In this document: piece by piece, positions 33,262 through 43,189 of the stretch
How the letters are laid out: every line of letters starts with the position of its first letter
Position numbering within the stretch: position 1 is the stretch's first letter
Assembly: GCA_946894095.1 (NCBI GenBank)
Contig: OX335653.1
Span: 12,157,001 to 12,221,000 of the forward strand
DNA from: Incurvaria masculella
Taxonomy: Eukaryota; Arthropoda; Insecta; Lepidoptera; Incurvariidae
DNA length: 64,000 nt
Direction of reading: 5' to 3'
The notes under the pieces: generated by a model
The model's database searches: none
Told to the model about the DNA's origin: nothing
Seen by the model: only the letters and a program-made list of their open reading frames with translations
Made by a program: the position numbers and the translations under genes

Positions 33262-36200
33262 ATGCGACGACATTATGGAGTTGAGAGGTAAATTCATTTT
33301 CCTAAGTACCTACCTATGTAGAGTAAGTGAAGACCAAAGTATTATGTTGAAGGCGTCTATAGTTAGGCAGACTATGAAAACAAACGATTTGGTAGGTAGG
33401 TATATAACAAATCAACCCTACTAAATATTCAGCCAGTTATACTTTACACCGTAAATACCTACATTTTTACTTCAAATCAATATTTAGGTTAGATACCTAC
33501 CTACATGACATAATTTTTCTACATAGTTCGAGCAATACATTTGTAGATTTACAGAAATATTGGTACATCTGTAGATTTACGGATGTGTTGCTACCTACCT
33601 ACATGAAATATTTGTATTGTACAGCCGACATAACGCTTGGAGAGACCCAAAAACGACTGAGAAGGCACTCTCCGAACATCACGATCAAGAAACCATTTCA
33701 AGGAGCCTTCCACCAACGGACTCGACGGATGAAACGTATGTACCTATATGTATGTAGCTACCTACCTACTCTAAAACGGCGCAAGGGACCTTGTATAAAT
33801 TATATCTCATGGCATTATAGGTGCAACTTGCACTGCTTTCTAGCATGTATACTTACAAAAAACCGGCCAAGTGCGAGTCTGACTCGCACACGAAGGGCTC
33901 CGTGCCATCGAATAAGCCTAAAAAAATCACGTTTTTAGGGTTCCGTACCCAAAAGGTGAAAACGGAACCCATTACTAAACCTCCGCTGTCCGTCCGTCCG
34001 TCCGTCCGTCCGTCCGTCCGTCTGTCACAGGGCTGGAACTTGGCCGGTTTTTTTTTGTAAAAGGGCCCCCTTTATTTTTAATTGAATTTATTTTTCTTCT
34101 ATTTGTTGTTATAGCGGCAAAATAAATACACATTCTGTAAAAGTTTCAACTGCCTACCTATTACGGTTCATGAGATACAGCCCTGTGACAGACGGACGGA
34201 CGGACGGACGAACAGCGGAAGCTTAGTAATAGGGTTCCGTTGGCCCCCTTTGGGTACGGGACCCTAAAATGGGTAGGATTACATTGGGGTCTTGGGATAC
34301 TTAGGGTCAAAAGACGACGACGCGCCGCCACCACCGCGCGGTGGTGGCGCGGCCGCGGCGGCGGCGCGGCGCGCGCTCCATCTGAGCACTATGCATTGAT
34401 CTTGTAAAATGTAGGTAACTAGGTAGGTAACTGTTGATAGGTAATAACCATAGACCTAGCATGCGCGTAATAACTAAATAGATATTCATATTTAGTTTGG
34501 TTTGCATGAACTAACAATTACCAACCGCTGGTATTCAGAGCAATGACATATTCTGCTGCATATAAGGTGATTTTGTAATAATCTACAAGCCTTTTAGGGT
34601 TGATTCAGTATCTGATATAGAAAAACTTTTGCCAAGAAACTATGCACCTATCGGTAATGGTTTCCAAGAAATGATTAAATATTCAAAGCGCGCGAACTGT
34701 TTCGTTCCCGTTTTGACGACCCGCGCCGAACGAATAGTCCATAGAGGTAGAGGCGCAGCTGTAATGTAGGTAGGTATGTACATATCGTGCTTCTCTATAC
34801 TTGGTCGGTGTACCTAAGCATGTTTGCATCCTTTTCCGCCCGATCGGCACTCGCGTCCGATGCGCGCCACTGACCTAGAGCTGCTACCTACTACTAATAT
34901 TGCTTTCACAACGAAAACAAACGTCCTTCAGTGAGAGAGGCAGCAGGGAGCTGTACCCTGTCAGCGCACGCGGCGCGCGCGGCGGTAAATTGTGCCTTGC
35001 GTCAGTGGGTCACAGTAAGGTCAATGCCCCGTGGTTGACATCTATTATTTAGGCAGTTGAAGAGTTGGTGCACTTTTCTTGGAAACCATTACCGATAGAT
35101 GCATAGTTTCTTCGCAAAAGTTGTTACAATACTGGGAAGAACGTACTGGTTAAATTTCTCAAAAAATCAAATGGAACAAAAAAAATACATACTACATTCT
35201 TAGCAAAAGTTATTCTATATCAGATACTGAATCAACCCTATGTGGCTTGTAGATTATTAAAAATATACAGGGCTATTTTGTTGAAGGTTGAATCAATGTG
35301 TTATAGTGAACCTATTAGCGTTGGTACATTGGGAATTAATTTTTTTTGTCTGAGTTAAAATGATTTTTTTCTCAAAAAACTACGTATTCATGTTTACCCC
35401 AATAAAAAGTTCGCGCCGCGAACGCAGAGAGCGGAGCGAGGTACGTGCGGTGTGCACCTCGCTCCGTTAGAAGCCGCCGCAGCCTCCGCGCTGCCGCCTC
35501 CGCTGTCGTCGTCTCCGCGCTGACGACGAAATTATAAATTCGTAGGTGTGCACTTACCATTGCGTGCATGGGTACCATCGACGACATTAGTCCAGTAGCA
35601 CATTCCAGGGCGATTGCTGTGAAGCCATAGTAAAAGGGAAACAAGTAGGTAAACTGTTGACATTGAACCAGTTCAATGTAGCCGTGCTCATAAAAGGGAA
35701 GGTCCACCATACAACGACCGTTATGATATTAGCCCAATACACCACATTCCCAAAGGAATTAGGTGCCATGCCAGGACCTTCTCTTTATGAGCACGGCTAC
35801 ATTGAACTGGATGGAAAACACGGACAATTTTTCATTGCCGCTTCGACCATCTTTTCATCCAATGCGATGGTACCAACCCGTTCGGGCTTAAACCCTACCA
35901 CCTAGTAGGGGAAGGGGACCTACAGTTTTACATGGATTCCGAATCATGGAGCAGCTCGCATTCGTGACGAAATGCATTTATCGAACTCGGAAAGAGAAAG
36001 ACAGTGGTGCATTTTTAAAGCCCTTTTATTATTATTATTTTTGTATTTTACCTATCTGATGTTATGGCGGCAAAATAAATACACACTCTGTGGAAAATTT
36101 CAGCTGCCTACCTATTACGGTTCATGAGATACAGCCCTGTGACAGACGGAAGGATGAACGGACGGACAGCGGAGGCTTAGTAATAGGGTTCCGTTTTCAC

Positions 36201-37512
36201 TCTTTGGGTACGGAACCCTAAAAATGTAAATGGGCCAACTATATTTATTCCTGTGCATGTCGTAAAGGGCGACTAATGGATTCGTCGTTCGTAATTCAGA
36301 ATGAAAGTAGAGTTCTGTCCGTCCATCCGTACGTCCGTACGTGCGTACGTCCCTACTTCAGTCCGTTCGTCACGACCGCCAGTACGTCAGTCAGTCAGTA
36401 CGTCATACATAAGTCCGTCATCATTTTAGCGGCTCGTAGCCTAGTGGCGCGGGGACTGGCCTAACCAGAGGTCTGGGTTCAATTTCGACGTGCACCACTT
36501 TATTTCTCTTTCCGAGTGCATTTCGTCACGAATGCGAGCTGCTCCATGGTTCGGAATCCATGTAAAACTGTAGGCGGTAGGGTTTCAGCCCGCCCGGGTC
36601 GGTACCATCGCATTGGATGAAAAGGTGATCGATGCGGCAATGAAAAATTGTCCGGGTTTTCCATCCAGTTCATTACAGCCCTGGCATGGCACCTAATTCC
36701 TTCGGGAATGTGGTGTATTGGGCTAATATCATGACGGTAGTTGTGTGGTACAAACCTTCCATGTCAGGTCGCATAAAAAAAGTACGTCAGTCAGTACGTC
36801 AGTCCGTCAGTACATCAGTCAGTCAGTACGTAGGTACGTAAGTACGTCAGTTAGTAATAATAATAAAAAAATCAGCAAACATTTAGAAAAAAATGATGTT
36901 CGACAATGGGCTCCAGATGCAGAAAGCGGTTTTACTCTCTAATACGAGAATCGTTCGGAGTTTTCTGTATCTCTGAAGGGCCTTATAGGATTTGTCTCAG
37001 GAGGGACCTCCCTATGGTTCTGTCCAGTTTTAGGTTTCATTATATCTTTCTAATATTTTGCTAAGTAACCTAGAATTTTGAAAAAAAATTGATTGTTAAT
37101 AATAATAATAATAACATTGTCGTGTTTTGCATGTCACAGGAAATTGACATCAGATGACAACTCATCTACTCCAAAGTCTCGGGACTACTCACGCACGCCA
37201 AAAATGAGATTGGAGGCTCCACAGATGCCAACGAGATTTATCGATCTTCATCGTCATGAAGTCAAAGAAAAGCAGTTAGAAATCTCGTGGCCGCAAGAAT
37301 GTGTGCAATATCATGAGCTCGAAACAGAAAGTGTTGAAAATGATTTTCTAAAAGGCCTAGATAGTAACAGGGTTGTAGACATTAATCATGTACTCAAGTG
37401 GGCAATGAAACTACAATACAATCATTCCAAAATATGTACAATGTCCAAAATTATGTTTCCCCTTCCCAATCCTCATCCCTCTCCCAACCCCTTCCCTTTC
37501 CCTTATGCTTGA
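33262..37512 (+). CDS. Three-exon gene, MULE transposase-like N-terminus
   Basis: Model: exons 33262-33287, 33625-33735 and 37140-37512 (26, 111 and 373 nt; 169 codons plus stop). All junctions agree in phase 2: donor AG|GTAAAT, acceptor TTGTACAG, donor AC|GTATGT, acceptor CATGTCACAG. Residues about 9-75 are hydrophilic and Ser/Thr/Asp-rich, with no membrane segment. Residues about 130-160 read R-V-V-D-I-N-H-V-L-K-W-A and Q-Y-N-H-S-K-I-C-T, resembling the segment before the zinc-binding part of Mutator-like (MULE) transposase proteins of arthropods, from memory of the family. The expected cysteine pairs and DDE core are missing: the frame changes to a Pro-rich low-complexity tail and stops where the foldback begins. 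Most likely a TE-derived gene truncated by that insertion. Another start (33275) gives a frame that stops early in exon 3. Confidence 0.5.
33855..34270 (+). mobile_element. Two GGAC-repeat elements, one inverted inside the other
   Basis: A plus-strand start (AAAACCGGCCAAGTGCGAGTCTGACTCGCACACGAAGGGCTCC) is followed by a minus-strand copy (about 33936-34050: TTAGGGTTCCGTACCC, TCCG array, CTGTCACAGGGCTGG, CTTGGCCGGTTTTTTTT) and then by plus-strand sequence again (34060-34267: TTTGTTGTTATAGCGGC, ACAGACGGACGGACGG, to ACCCTAAAA). They lie in intron 2 of the MULE-like gene. Confidence 0.75.
34280..34400. other. GC-rich low-complexity block
   Basis: CGCCGCCACCACCGCGCGGTGGTGGCGCGGCCGCGGCGGCGGCG is a near-perfect GC palindrome at about 34323-34366. 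No gene called. Confidence 0.5.
34566..35262. mobile_element. 700-bp inverted-repeat element
   Basis: Left arm 34566-34674 contains AATAATCTACAAGCC, TAGGGTTGATTCAGTATCTGATATAGAA and AAGAAACTATGCACCTATCGGTAATGGTTTCCAAG. Right arm 35078-35262 holds their complements in mirrored order, plus about 75 bp the left arm has lost. The interior (34690-35070) is CpG-richer than the flanks. No transposase frame. Confidence 0.75.
35640..36013 (-). mobile_element. SINE copy, minus strand, with a head-to-head tail fragment
   Basis: The main body runs minus from GTGGTGCATTTTTAAAG (36002) through GAACTCGGAAAGAGAAAGACAG, GCAGCTCGCATTCGTGACGAAATG, CTAGTAGGGGAAGGGGACC and ACATTGAACTGGATGGAAAACACGG. Its left end meets a plus-oriented piece (35668-35702: CAGTTCAATGTAGCCGTGCTCATAAAAGGGAAGGTCC), creating a palindrome with 35775-35812. 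Confidence 0.8.
36040..36222 (+). mobile_element. GGAC-repeat element, 3' half
   Basis: ATTTTACCTATCTGATGTTATGGCGGCAAAATAAATACACACTCTGTG, CAGCTGCCTACCTATTACGG, ACAGCCCTGTGACAGACGGAAGG, and GAGGCTTAGTAATAGGGTTCCGTTTTCAC to ACCCTAAAA. The GGAC array here is short. Confidence 0.8.
36300..36420 (+). repeat. GTACGTCAGT-type microsatellite, left part
   Basis: Degenerate iteration of ACGTCAGTCAGT / GTACGTCC units. It is interrupted by the SINE at 36430-36781 and resumes at 36782-36857. Confidence 0.8.
36430..36781 (+). mobile_element. Full-length tRNA-derived SINE
   Basis: Second nearly full-length copy: GGCTCGTAGCCTAGTGGCG head, B-box GGGTTCAATTTCG, the body blocks of the 11829 copy, and the 3' end CCATGTCAGGTCGCATAAAAAAA. 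It differs from the 11829 copy by keeping AATGAAAAATTGTCCGGGTTTTCCATCCAGTTC and lacking the CCCTTCCCC stretch. It sits inside a microsatellite. Confidence 0.85.
36782..36857 (+). repeat. GTACGTCAGT-type microsatellite, right part
   Basis: Continuation of the array broken by the SINE: GTACGTCAGTCAGTACGTCAG and similar units. Confidence 0.8.
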
Positions 37513-37517
37513 GCTTG

Positions 37518-38572
37518 GGCATAGGCTTAGCTTGGCTTGGCATCGGCATCCAATTTTCCGGTTCAGCAAACCCGTTTTTTTTTCATGGAAATGCGATCAC
37601 GATGCCATCTACCCGGTCAAATTTTCAAATCATTCAGGGACCCACTCAAATTCAAATTTATACACAAAAGTATCACTACTTACCTTTCCTTTTACTATTT
37701 ATTCGAACTTCAAGTTAGAAAGAGCTGTAGGTGAATATCTCAGTAGGTATTTGGGAGTGACGGATGCGAGCTGCAAGTACGAAATTTTGGGCACTAGGCT
37801 AGGACACTCCGCCATCTTCCATCGTAGTGCTGGAGTCAGCCACTGCCAGCGAGCATGGAAAGATGGGAGTAGCGATCTAAACTAATTCGGAAGTGTGCAA
37901 AACGTCTAACTGTACCTAGTTGACCGAGCGAGCGATGCGAGCGAAGCCTCTACGTTTCGAGATTGGACAGATTTTCTTTCGCATGTATTTTGTGAGCAGA
38001 TTCGATAATTTTATAGTTTTTTTTTGACAAGTCAGTTTTTGAATATTCTGTAGTAGTAGTATGTAGAAGAGAACAACTGGACAGCCGCACAGACCGCCGG
38101 ACATACGAAACGAAATCTGTCCAATCTCGAAACGTAGAGGCTTCGCTCGCATCGCTCGCTCGTCAACTAGGTACAGTTAGACGTTTTTCACACTTCCGAA
38201 TTAGTTTCGATCGCTACTCCCATCTTTCCATGCTCGCTGGCAGTGGCTGACTCCAGCACTATGATGGAAGATGGCGGAGTGTCCTAGCCTGGTGCCCAAA
38301 ATTTCGTACTTGCAGCTCGCATCCGTCACTCCCAAATACCTACTGAGATATTCACCTACAGCTCTTTCTAACTTGAAGTTCGAATAAATAATAAAAGGTA
38401 AGGTAAGTAGTGAAACTTTTGTGTTTATATTTGAATTTGAGTGGGTTCCTGGATGATTTGAAAATTTGACCGGGTAGATGGCGTCGTGATCGCATTTCCA
38501 TGAAAAAAAAAACGGGTTTGCTGAACCGGAAAATTGGATGCCGATGCCAAGCTCAAGCCTAAGGCTTATGCC
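37518..38572. mobile_element. ~1.05-kb foldback element, ~470-bp arms
   Basis: Left arm 37518-37986 and right arm 38100-38572 are reverse complements with only scattered differences by eye. Matching landmarks from outside inward are GGCATCGGCATCCAATTTTCC, ATGGAAATGCGATCACGA, TCGAACTTCAAGTTAGAAAGAGC, GTGACGGATGCGAGCTGCAAGTACG, CCACTGCCAGCGAGCATGGAAAGATGGGAG and CTCTACGTTTCGAGATTGGACAGA. The spacer is 113 bp. No transposase frame; open frames of 78-126 codons in the arms are unrecognised. A transcript across it would form a very long hairpin. It abuts the last exon of the MULE-like gene. Confidence 0.85.
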
Positions 38573-38699
38573 TCATATATGCTCCCTCAAGAGTGCTGCT
38601 ACAGGTATCTGCTGCTGCGACGGCTCTTACCGGAACCGATACAGGCGAGCGTTCCGCGATGAGCCGTCATCTTCAGGAGAGATGGCGGTCGAACCAGAT

Positions 38700-38868
38700 A
38701 GGATGATAACAGACCAGACAAGATCTGGGTAGCCGCGCAATATATGGAATGGCAACAAATTCCCATATAAATAGCGTAATTAGCACTCGCCGAGTGCAAT
38801 TTCTGTGCGTAGCACTATTAGTTATTCTGTGCTTGCAGTCAGTGAATAAGCCTCCGCCATTGTCACTG
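38700..38868 (+). other. Possible LTR-like segment
   Basis: Contains a TATA-type box (CCCATATAAATAG, about 38762-38774), CACTCGCCGAGTGC about 25 bp further, and GTCAGTGAATAAGCCTCC with an AATAAG poly(A)-like signal. It could be a solo LTR or promoter remnant. No duplicate was found in the window and the ends are not certain. Confidence 0.2.
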
Positions 38869-38883
38869 TTTGGGTGTATAGCC

Positions 38884-39105
38884 AATAAACCGAGTGAATT
38901 TACTTCACACTGAACTTTGAAGGTCTGATAATGACCAGGATTGATGTTGCTGGATCTCAGCAACGACGTAAGATACGCGCTTCGGGGTTGGGTTTCTAAG
39001 CCAAAGCACCAAGAGCATTTACTTCACACTGAACCTTGAAGGTCTGATGATGACCAGGAATGTTGTTGCTGGATCTCATCAACGGCGTAAGCTGAGCGCT
39101 TCGGT
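38884..39105 (-). repeat. 118-bp satellite, two units in minus orientation
   Basis: Two units about 119 bp apart (ATGACCAGG at 38931 and 39050), each with TTTACTTCACACTGAAC.TTGAAGGTCTGAT and TTGTTGCTGGATCTCA. They are inverted relative to the five units at 39244-39842. Confidence 0.85.
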
Positions 39106-39243
39106 TGAGAAATGCGCCCTGTATAGGAGAACAGCCGTACAGACATACGAAAGACAATCGGTCCAATCTCGAAACCAAGAGCTTCGCTTGCTCGATCAAT
39201 TACGAAATTATAACTAGTGGCTCTGTGAGCTGTAGACCTCGCG

Positions 39244-39842
39244 GTAATGCCTGGTCATAATCAGAACTTCAAGGCTCAGTGTGAAGTAAATGCTCTTGGT
39301 GCTTTGGCTAGCTACGCGAACCCGAAGCGCGTAGCTTACGCCGTTGCTGAGATCCAGCAACATCATTCCTGGTCATTATTAGATCTTCAAAGTTCAGTGT
39401 GAAGTAAATGCTCTCGGTTGATTGGCTTGAAACCTAAACCCGAACCGCGTAGCTTTCGCCGTTGCTGAGATCCAGTAACAACATTCCTGGTCAACATCAG
39501 ACCTTCAAGGTTCAGTGTGAAGTAAATGCTCTTGGTGCTTTGGCTAGAAACCCAACCCGGAAGCGCGTAGCTTACGCCGTTGCTGAGATCCAGCAACATT
39601 ATTCCTGGTCATCATCAGACCTTCAAGGTTCAGTGTGAAGTAAATGCTCTTGGTACTTTGGCTAGAAACTCAACCCCGAAGCGCGCAGCTTACGCCGTTG
39701 CTGAGATCCAGCAACATCCATCCTGGTCATCGTCAGACCTTCAAGGTTCAGTGTGAAGTAAATGCTCTTGGTGCTTTGGCTAGAAACCCAAACCCAACGC
39801 GCGTAGCTTACGCCGTTGCCGAGATCCAGCAACGACTTACTT
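39244..39842 (+). repeat. 118-bp satellite, five units in plus orientation
   Basis: CCTGGTCA recurs at 39250, 39368, 39486, 39604 and 39722: an exact 118-bp period. Each unit carries CTTCAAGGTTCAGTGTGAAGTAAATGCTCT, GCTTTGGCTAGAAACCCAA, CGTAGCTTACGCCGTTGCTGAGATCCAGCAAC. One frame of the unit reads F-K-V-Q-C-E-V-N-A-L-G-A-L-A followed by R-V-A-Y-A-V-A-E-I-Q-Q, but 118 is not a multiple of three, so the array is not one continuous coding frame. Confidence 0.9.
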
Positions 39843-39844
39843 GA

Positions 39845-40065
39845 CGTTCCATAGCTCCGCCATTTTGAGGAATTTCCAAAAACTGACTCGATAAAAAAAA
39901 TACTATTATCAAATCTACTCAAAAAATTTCACGCGAATCGGTTGAGGAATGCGACCTGAAGAGGAGCCGGACAGCCGGACAGACCGCGCCGCGCCCGCGC
40001 CGGACATACGAAAGAAAATCTGTCCAATCCCGAAACGTAGACGCTTCGCTCGCTCGGTCAACAAG
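39845..40065 (+). repeat. Dispersed module shared with the foldback
   Basis: The segment TTTCACGCGAATCGGTTGAGGAATGCGACCTG, GGACAGCCGGACAGACCG, GACATACGAAAGAAAATCTGTCCAATC.CGAAACGTAGA.GCTTCGCTCGCTCGGTCAAC recurs in part at 39106-39200 and in the foldback at 38078-38163 (inverted at 37921-37980). Identity not known. Confidence 0.7.
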
Positions 40066-40069
40066 GGAC

Positions 40070-40330
40070 GGCCAGAGCGGCGTGAAGAAGGGCGAGTGCG
40101 GCGGGGCGGTGGCAGCGGCTAGCGGCTAATTTGCCTACCTACATACCTACGCCCTACACGCCGCCGCGGCCGTGCCGCCTCCCCGCCTCCCCGCTGCTCC
40201 GCCGCCGCCACCAGCCAGATGCTTTGTATCGCAACGTTCCGTCCCTCCCCCTCCCCCTCCCCTCTGCTCCGGCCCGTTGCCTTTGCCCGAGCGCCGCGAA
40301 AGCACAGGGGGTTCGGGCGCAACGCAATAA
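40070..40330. other. GC-rich block
   Basis: CpG/C-rich sequence with overlapping open frames on both strands, Pro/Arg-rich and without recognisable domains. No gene called. Confidence 0.35.
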
Positions 40331-40439
40331 CTGCATGTAAGCTGCGAGATTACTCTTACACCCTACATATATTTGGTCCATTGGGACCTCGTAATTTGCA
40401 AACTCAAATATACAGTAAATGTAAATATAATTGTTATTG

Positions 40440-40600
40440 TATATTATTAGCCCAGCACACTACATTGGAACTAAGTGCCACACCACGATCTTCCTTTGAT
40501 TGAATTGGATGGAAAACATGGGAAATTTTCATTGCCGCTTCGACCGTCGTTCATTCAATGCGATTGTGCCATATCGGGCAGGACCCAGTTACGGTTTGAC
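40440..40600 (-). mobile_element. SINE fragment, minus strand
   Basis: ATTATTAGCCCAGCACACTACATT, ACTAAGTGCCACACCACGATCTTCC, TTGGATGGAAAACATGGGAAATTTTCATTGCCGCTTCGACCGTC and ATTCAATGCGATTGTGCCAT match the SINE in reverse, head lost. Confidence 0.75.
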
Positions 40601-40649
40601 AAACCACGAAAGACAAATTCCTTACTCTATCCTTGCATGCACGGGCCGA

Positions 40650-41780
40650 AATGAATTTGTATTTACTTACATGTCGGAACCCTACGAAATTGCCTACATG
40701 GAATAACTTTCCTAATGTGATTATGATAGCGACCGGGCAGTCTGTGTGACGCTTATCTGTGAGTGAGGAATGCTAGATTTTGTCATTGTGATACAATACT
40801 TTTGTAATTCACACCTCCAAGTACTTCGATTTTATTTTGTTATGATCCTAACCGCTTTGAGAACTCGCCTTTTTTGTCTCATGTTAAACAATGAACTACT
40901 TTAGGAGATATCATTAATTTTGTAATAAATATTATACAGCGCCATCTATTGACATGATGGCCGTTGGAGTTTGGTTCGAAACGTCCTTAAGACTGATTCG
41001 CCAAGAAGCAATTTGGAGTTGGTATTCGTGGGTGGCAGAGTTCTCGAAATAATGCCGTTTTGCAATTGATTGGAACGCTTGTTCGGTTATTATATGGAGT
41101 ACAGCCCGAGCGATTCCGTGAAAACGTCCATTGTTCTCGTAAAAAATACATCAAACTTTAGTTTTAATGGAAAACCTACATTTTGATACACGTCCGACGT
41201 GTGCTCGTGCCCTAAGCGAGGTATAGCTGCGCAGAAATCGATTATTGGACGCGCAGAGGAGAGGTGTTTTATTGTAATTGGTAACTAACATCAATGAATC
41301 CAATATATGTATGGGAAATCGGAGTTTTCACCTAAATTGGAGTGTACGGAACTTCGAATTTCGTGAAAACGTCAAACCCATACCAGTTTTACTACTTACT
41401 CTGTGGTTTTACTTTCTTCAACCCGTCAAAAACAAACTCGGACTACCGATTTGTATGAAAACGCCGAGTAAACGTCAACGTCAACCTATTTACAACGATA
41501 CGTAAGCTGTCAAATCAAATTTGGACTCGCAAATGTTAGTTCCGCGCTCTTCAATTCTCTCTCAATTTGAAAACGCTAGGCGATCAGTTTGGCGTACACG
41601 CCAATTTGGGTGATAAGTCAGTCTACGGGCTCTGTATCCGTAATTTTTTTTATGACAAATAAAAACTGAGTCAATTTACAGCAAAAATAAATTCACACAG
41701 AAAAAATATATTTGCGTTGTTTGACCAAGGATTGATAAATACACAATTAAACATGCGCACACCAGACTGATGTAATTGCA
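40650..41780. other. Unassigned sequence
   Basis: No gene recognised. ACAGCGCCATCTATTGACA at about 40937 resembles the loop of the 29232-29596 element. Confidence 0.4.
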
Positions 41781-41784
41781 ATAA

Positions 41785-42366
41785 AAAAAAAATTAACAAA
41801 AAAAATAACCGACTTCAAAGAAAAAGCAATAAAAAGTAAAAAAATATTGCCATTTTTGTAGTTACGATTTTTGTTATTTTTTGAGTCCGCGTCAGCCGGG
41901 CACGCGCTGCGCCAATCAAGAGAACCTTGCCTACCTTGGCTGACACCGACTCAAAAAATAACAGAAATCGTAACTACAAAAATGGCAATTATTTTTTACT
42001 TTTTAGTGCTTTTTCTTTGAAGTCGTTTATTTTTTTTGTTAATTTTTTTTATTTGTTTATTTTTAGTGAATCTGAAGTACACTTACTAATTTGTACACGT
42101 CCTTTCCAATAAAAAAAGAATCACCGAAATCGGTTGGCGTTATATTAAGTTATTCGTCCATTTGTCGCGCACATCTTAATACAAATTTAAGACTTTTATG
42201 ATTTTCATGGATATCATTGTCAGAACCTAACCAAATTAAAATGGGACCACTTGGGAAGCACTAGCTTTCATTTAAAAAAAAATCATCAAAATCGGTTCAC
42301 CCAGGCAAAAGTTATGAGGTAACAAACATAAAAAAAAACTCCTCCTTTTTTGAAGTCGGTTAAAAA
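41785..42366 (+). mobile_element. Hairpin element, copy B (array lost)
   Basis: Same architecture as copy A (8665-9297): ACCGACTTCAAAGAAAAAGC arm, TTTTTTGAGTCCGCGTCAGCCGG, mirrored arm, and tail ending CTCCTTTTTTGAAGTCGGTTAAAA. In the loop only AGAACCTTGCCTACCTTGGC remains, so the CCTAA array has been lost. Confidence 0.85.
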
Positions 42367-42467
42367 TAATGACCAAGTCAGATTGTTTCAAATATTTTAA
42401 AACTGTAATTGCATGGGACGCGAAATTTGGTGAAAGTCGGAAAGACTAGCGTCGGGTCGAGAGAAGA

Positions 42468-43124
42468 AAAACAAATTTAACAAAAAAAATAACCGACTTC
42501 TAAGGAAAATCACTAAAAAGTAAAAAATAATTTTCATTTTTGTAGTTACGATTTCTGTAATTTTTTGAGTCGGCGTCAGCCGGGCACCCGCTGCGCCAAT
42601 CAAGAGAACCTAACCTAACCTAACCTAACCTAACCTAACCTAACCTAACCTTGGCTGACACCGACTCAAAAAATTACAGAAATCGTAACTACAAAAATGA
42701 AAATTATTTTTTACTTTTTAGTGATTTTCCTTTGAAGTCGGTTATTTTTTTTGTTAAATTTGTTTTTTTTATTTGTTTATTTTTAGTGAATCTGAAGTAA
42801 ACTTACTAATTTGTACACGTCCTTTCCAATAAAAAAAGAATAACCGAAATCGGTTGGCGTTATATTGAGTTATTCGTCCATTTGTCGCGCACATCTTAAT
42901 ACAAATTTAAGACTTTTATGATTTTCTCATGGATATCATTGTCAGAACTTAACCAAATTAAAATGGGACTACTTGGGAAGCACTAGCTATCATTTAAAAA
43001 AATAATCATCAAAATCGGTTCACCCAGGCAAAAGTTATGAGGTAACAAACATAAAAAAAAAAAACAAAAAAAAAAACATACAGACGAATTGATAACCTCC
43101 TCCTTTTTTTGAAGTCGGTTAAAA
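42468..43124 (+). mobile_element. Hairpin element with (CCTAA)n loop, copy C
   Basis: Third copy, about 100 bp after copy B in the same orientation. Its loop (about 42609-42651) has eight perfect CCTAA units. It ends CTCCTTTTTTTGAAGTCGGTTAAAAA. Confidence 0.85.
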
Positions 43125-43189
43125 AGGAGAACGCCCGTATGAAAAGGGCCGTCGTGCCAAGTACGTAGAAACGGTTTTTATATAGTAAG

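Noticed and set aside
33275..33735. Alternative start at 33275 for the MULE-like gene
   Set aside because: It is phase-compatible with exon 2 but reaches a stop within a few codons of exon 3, whereas the 33262 start stays open across all three exons.
37518..38572. CRISPR array or prokaryotic-type system
   Set aside because: The repeats here are inverted arms and 118-bp satellite units without regular unique spacers; the window is clearly eukaryotic.
40119..40503. Proline/arginine-rich frames on both strands
   Set aside because: Composition-driven frames in a GC-rich block with no domain or splice evidence.
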